DNA from: an uncultured Lactobacillus sp.
GTDB taxonomy: Bacteria; Bacillota; Bacilli; Lactobacillales; Lactobacillaceae
Assembly: GCA_948500755.1 (NCBI GenBank)
Contig: CAOOYH010000025.1
Coordinates: 1 to 7,142, forward strand
Length of the DNA stretch: 7,142 nt
Direction of reading: 5' to 3'
The notes below the pieces were generated by a model. It had not been told where the DNA came from. It did not search any database and was given only the letters and a program-made list of their open reading frames with translations. The position numbers were made by a program, and so were the translations under genes. This document shows, in pieces, positions 7,059 through 7,142 of the stretch. How positions within the stretch are numbered: the first letter of the stretch is position 1; each line of letters begins with the position of its first letter.

Positions 7059-7071
7059 GTAATCGATTTCA
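7058..7071 (+). promoter_or_regulatory. Operator box (cre / GalR-type) at the galE start site
   Basis: TGTAATCGATTTCA fits the cre consensus at every defined position and is one base away from a perfect palindrome built on GATTACA half-sites. It overlaps the last base of the -10 and covers the predicted transcription start, so binding would repress galE. It differs at one base from the galK box at 5422-5435, which argues that galE and the galK operon are co-regulated. Confidence 0.75.
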
Positions 7072-7089
7072 AGAAAAGGAGCACTGCTT

Positions 7090-7142
7090 ATGCGAGTTTT
7101 AGTTATCGGCGGAGCGGGCTATATCGGCTCTCACGCTGTTAA
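7090..7142 (+). CDS. galE: UDP-glucose 4-epimerase, N-terminal part
   Basis: Only 17 complete codons are in the window (MRVLVIGGAGYIGSHAV), cut by the right edge. They show the first beta-strand and the GxxGxxG NAD-binding loop (GGAGYIG) of an extended short-chain dehydrogenase/reductase, exactly as GalE begins. The enzyme interconverts UDP-galactose and UDP-glucose using bound NAD in the cytoplasm, and so completes the Leloir pathway begun by galK and galT here. The start has an excellent AAGGAG 8 bases upstream (7076-7081). The gene is divergent from galR and carries an operator over its start site. Other SDR nucleotide-sugar enzymes start similarly, so the call rests also on the gal context. 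Confidence 0.88.
   Translation, partial: MRVLVIGGAGYIGSHAV

Noticed and set aside
1..7142. A CRISPR array, tRNA, rRNA, riboswitch, defence system or other novel enzymatic system.
   Set aside because: No regularly spaced repeats, RNA-gene landmarks or unexplained coding region of useful length is present. The genes form a standard Leloir pathway cluster.

Overview
The window carries a galactose-utilisation (Leloir) locus from a low-GC Gram-positive bacterium, most likely a Lactobacillus of the acidophilus/delbrueckii type. I base this on AT-rich codon use, a class II (Firmicutes-type) galactose-1-phosphate uridylyltransferase, a LacS-type permease with a fused EIIA module, a trace of a GH42 beta-galactosidase and catabolite-type operator boxes. 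I cannot name the species from the sequence alone.

Layout, right to left. At the right edge galE begins on the + strand (partial). Divergent from it is a LacI-family regulator, here called galR, read on the - strand and closed by its own terminator. Next comes an 84-codon 3' scrap of a GH42 beta-galactosidase gene, which still has a downstream terminator. Then galK has its own promoter with an operator box at the expected transcription start. galK, galT and galM follow with gaps of 17 and 1 bp, and 27 bp after galM lies a LacS-type galactoside permease. Its EIIA domain stops at the residue that aligns with the phosphoryl-accepting histidine. The first 60 bp beyond it hold a perfect 20-bp palindrome and a second stem-loop, and look like sequence joined on from elsewhere.

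How it works together. The permease imports a galactoside or galactose, GalM interconverts the anomers, GalK makes galactose-1-phosphate, GalT exchanges it with UDP-glucose, and GalE regenerates UDP-glucose. The galE and galK promoters share a 14-bp box differing at one base, so both transcription units are probably controlled by the same LacI/CcpA-family protein. The local GalR and CcpA are the two candidates.

The locus is ordinary in function; I found no new enzymatic or defence system. The points worth a second look are signs of remodelling, namely a deleted beta-galactosidase and a permease cut inside its regulatory domain, and the shared operator.
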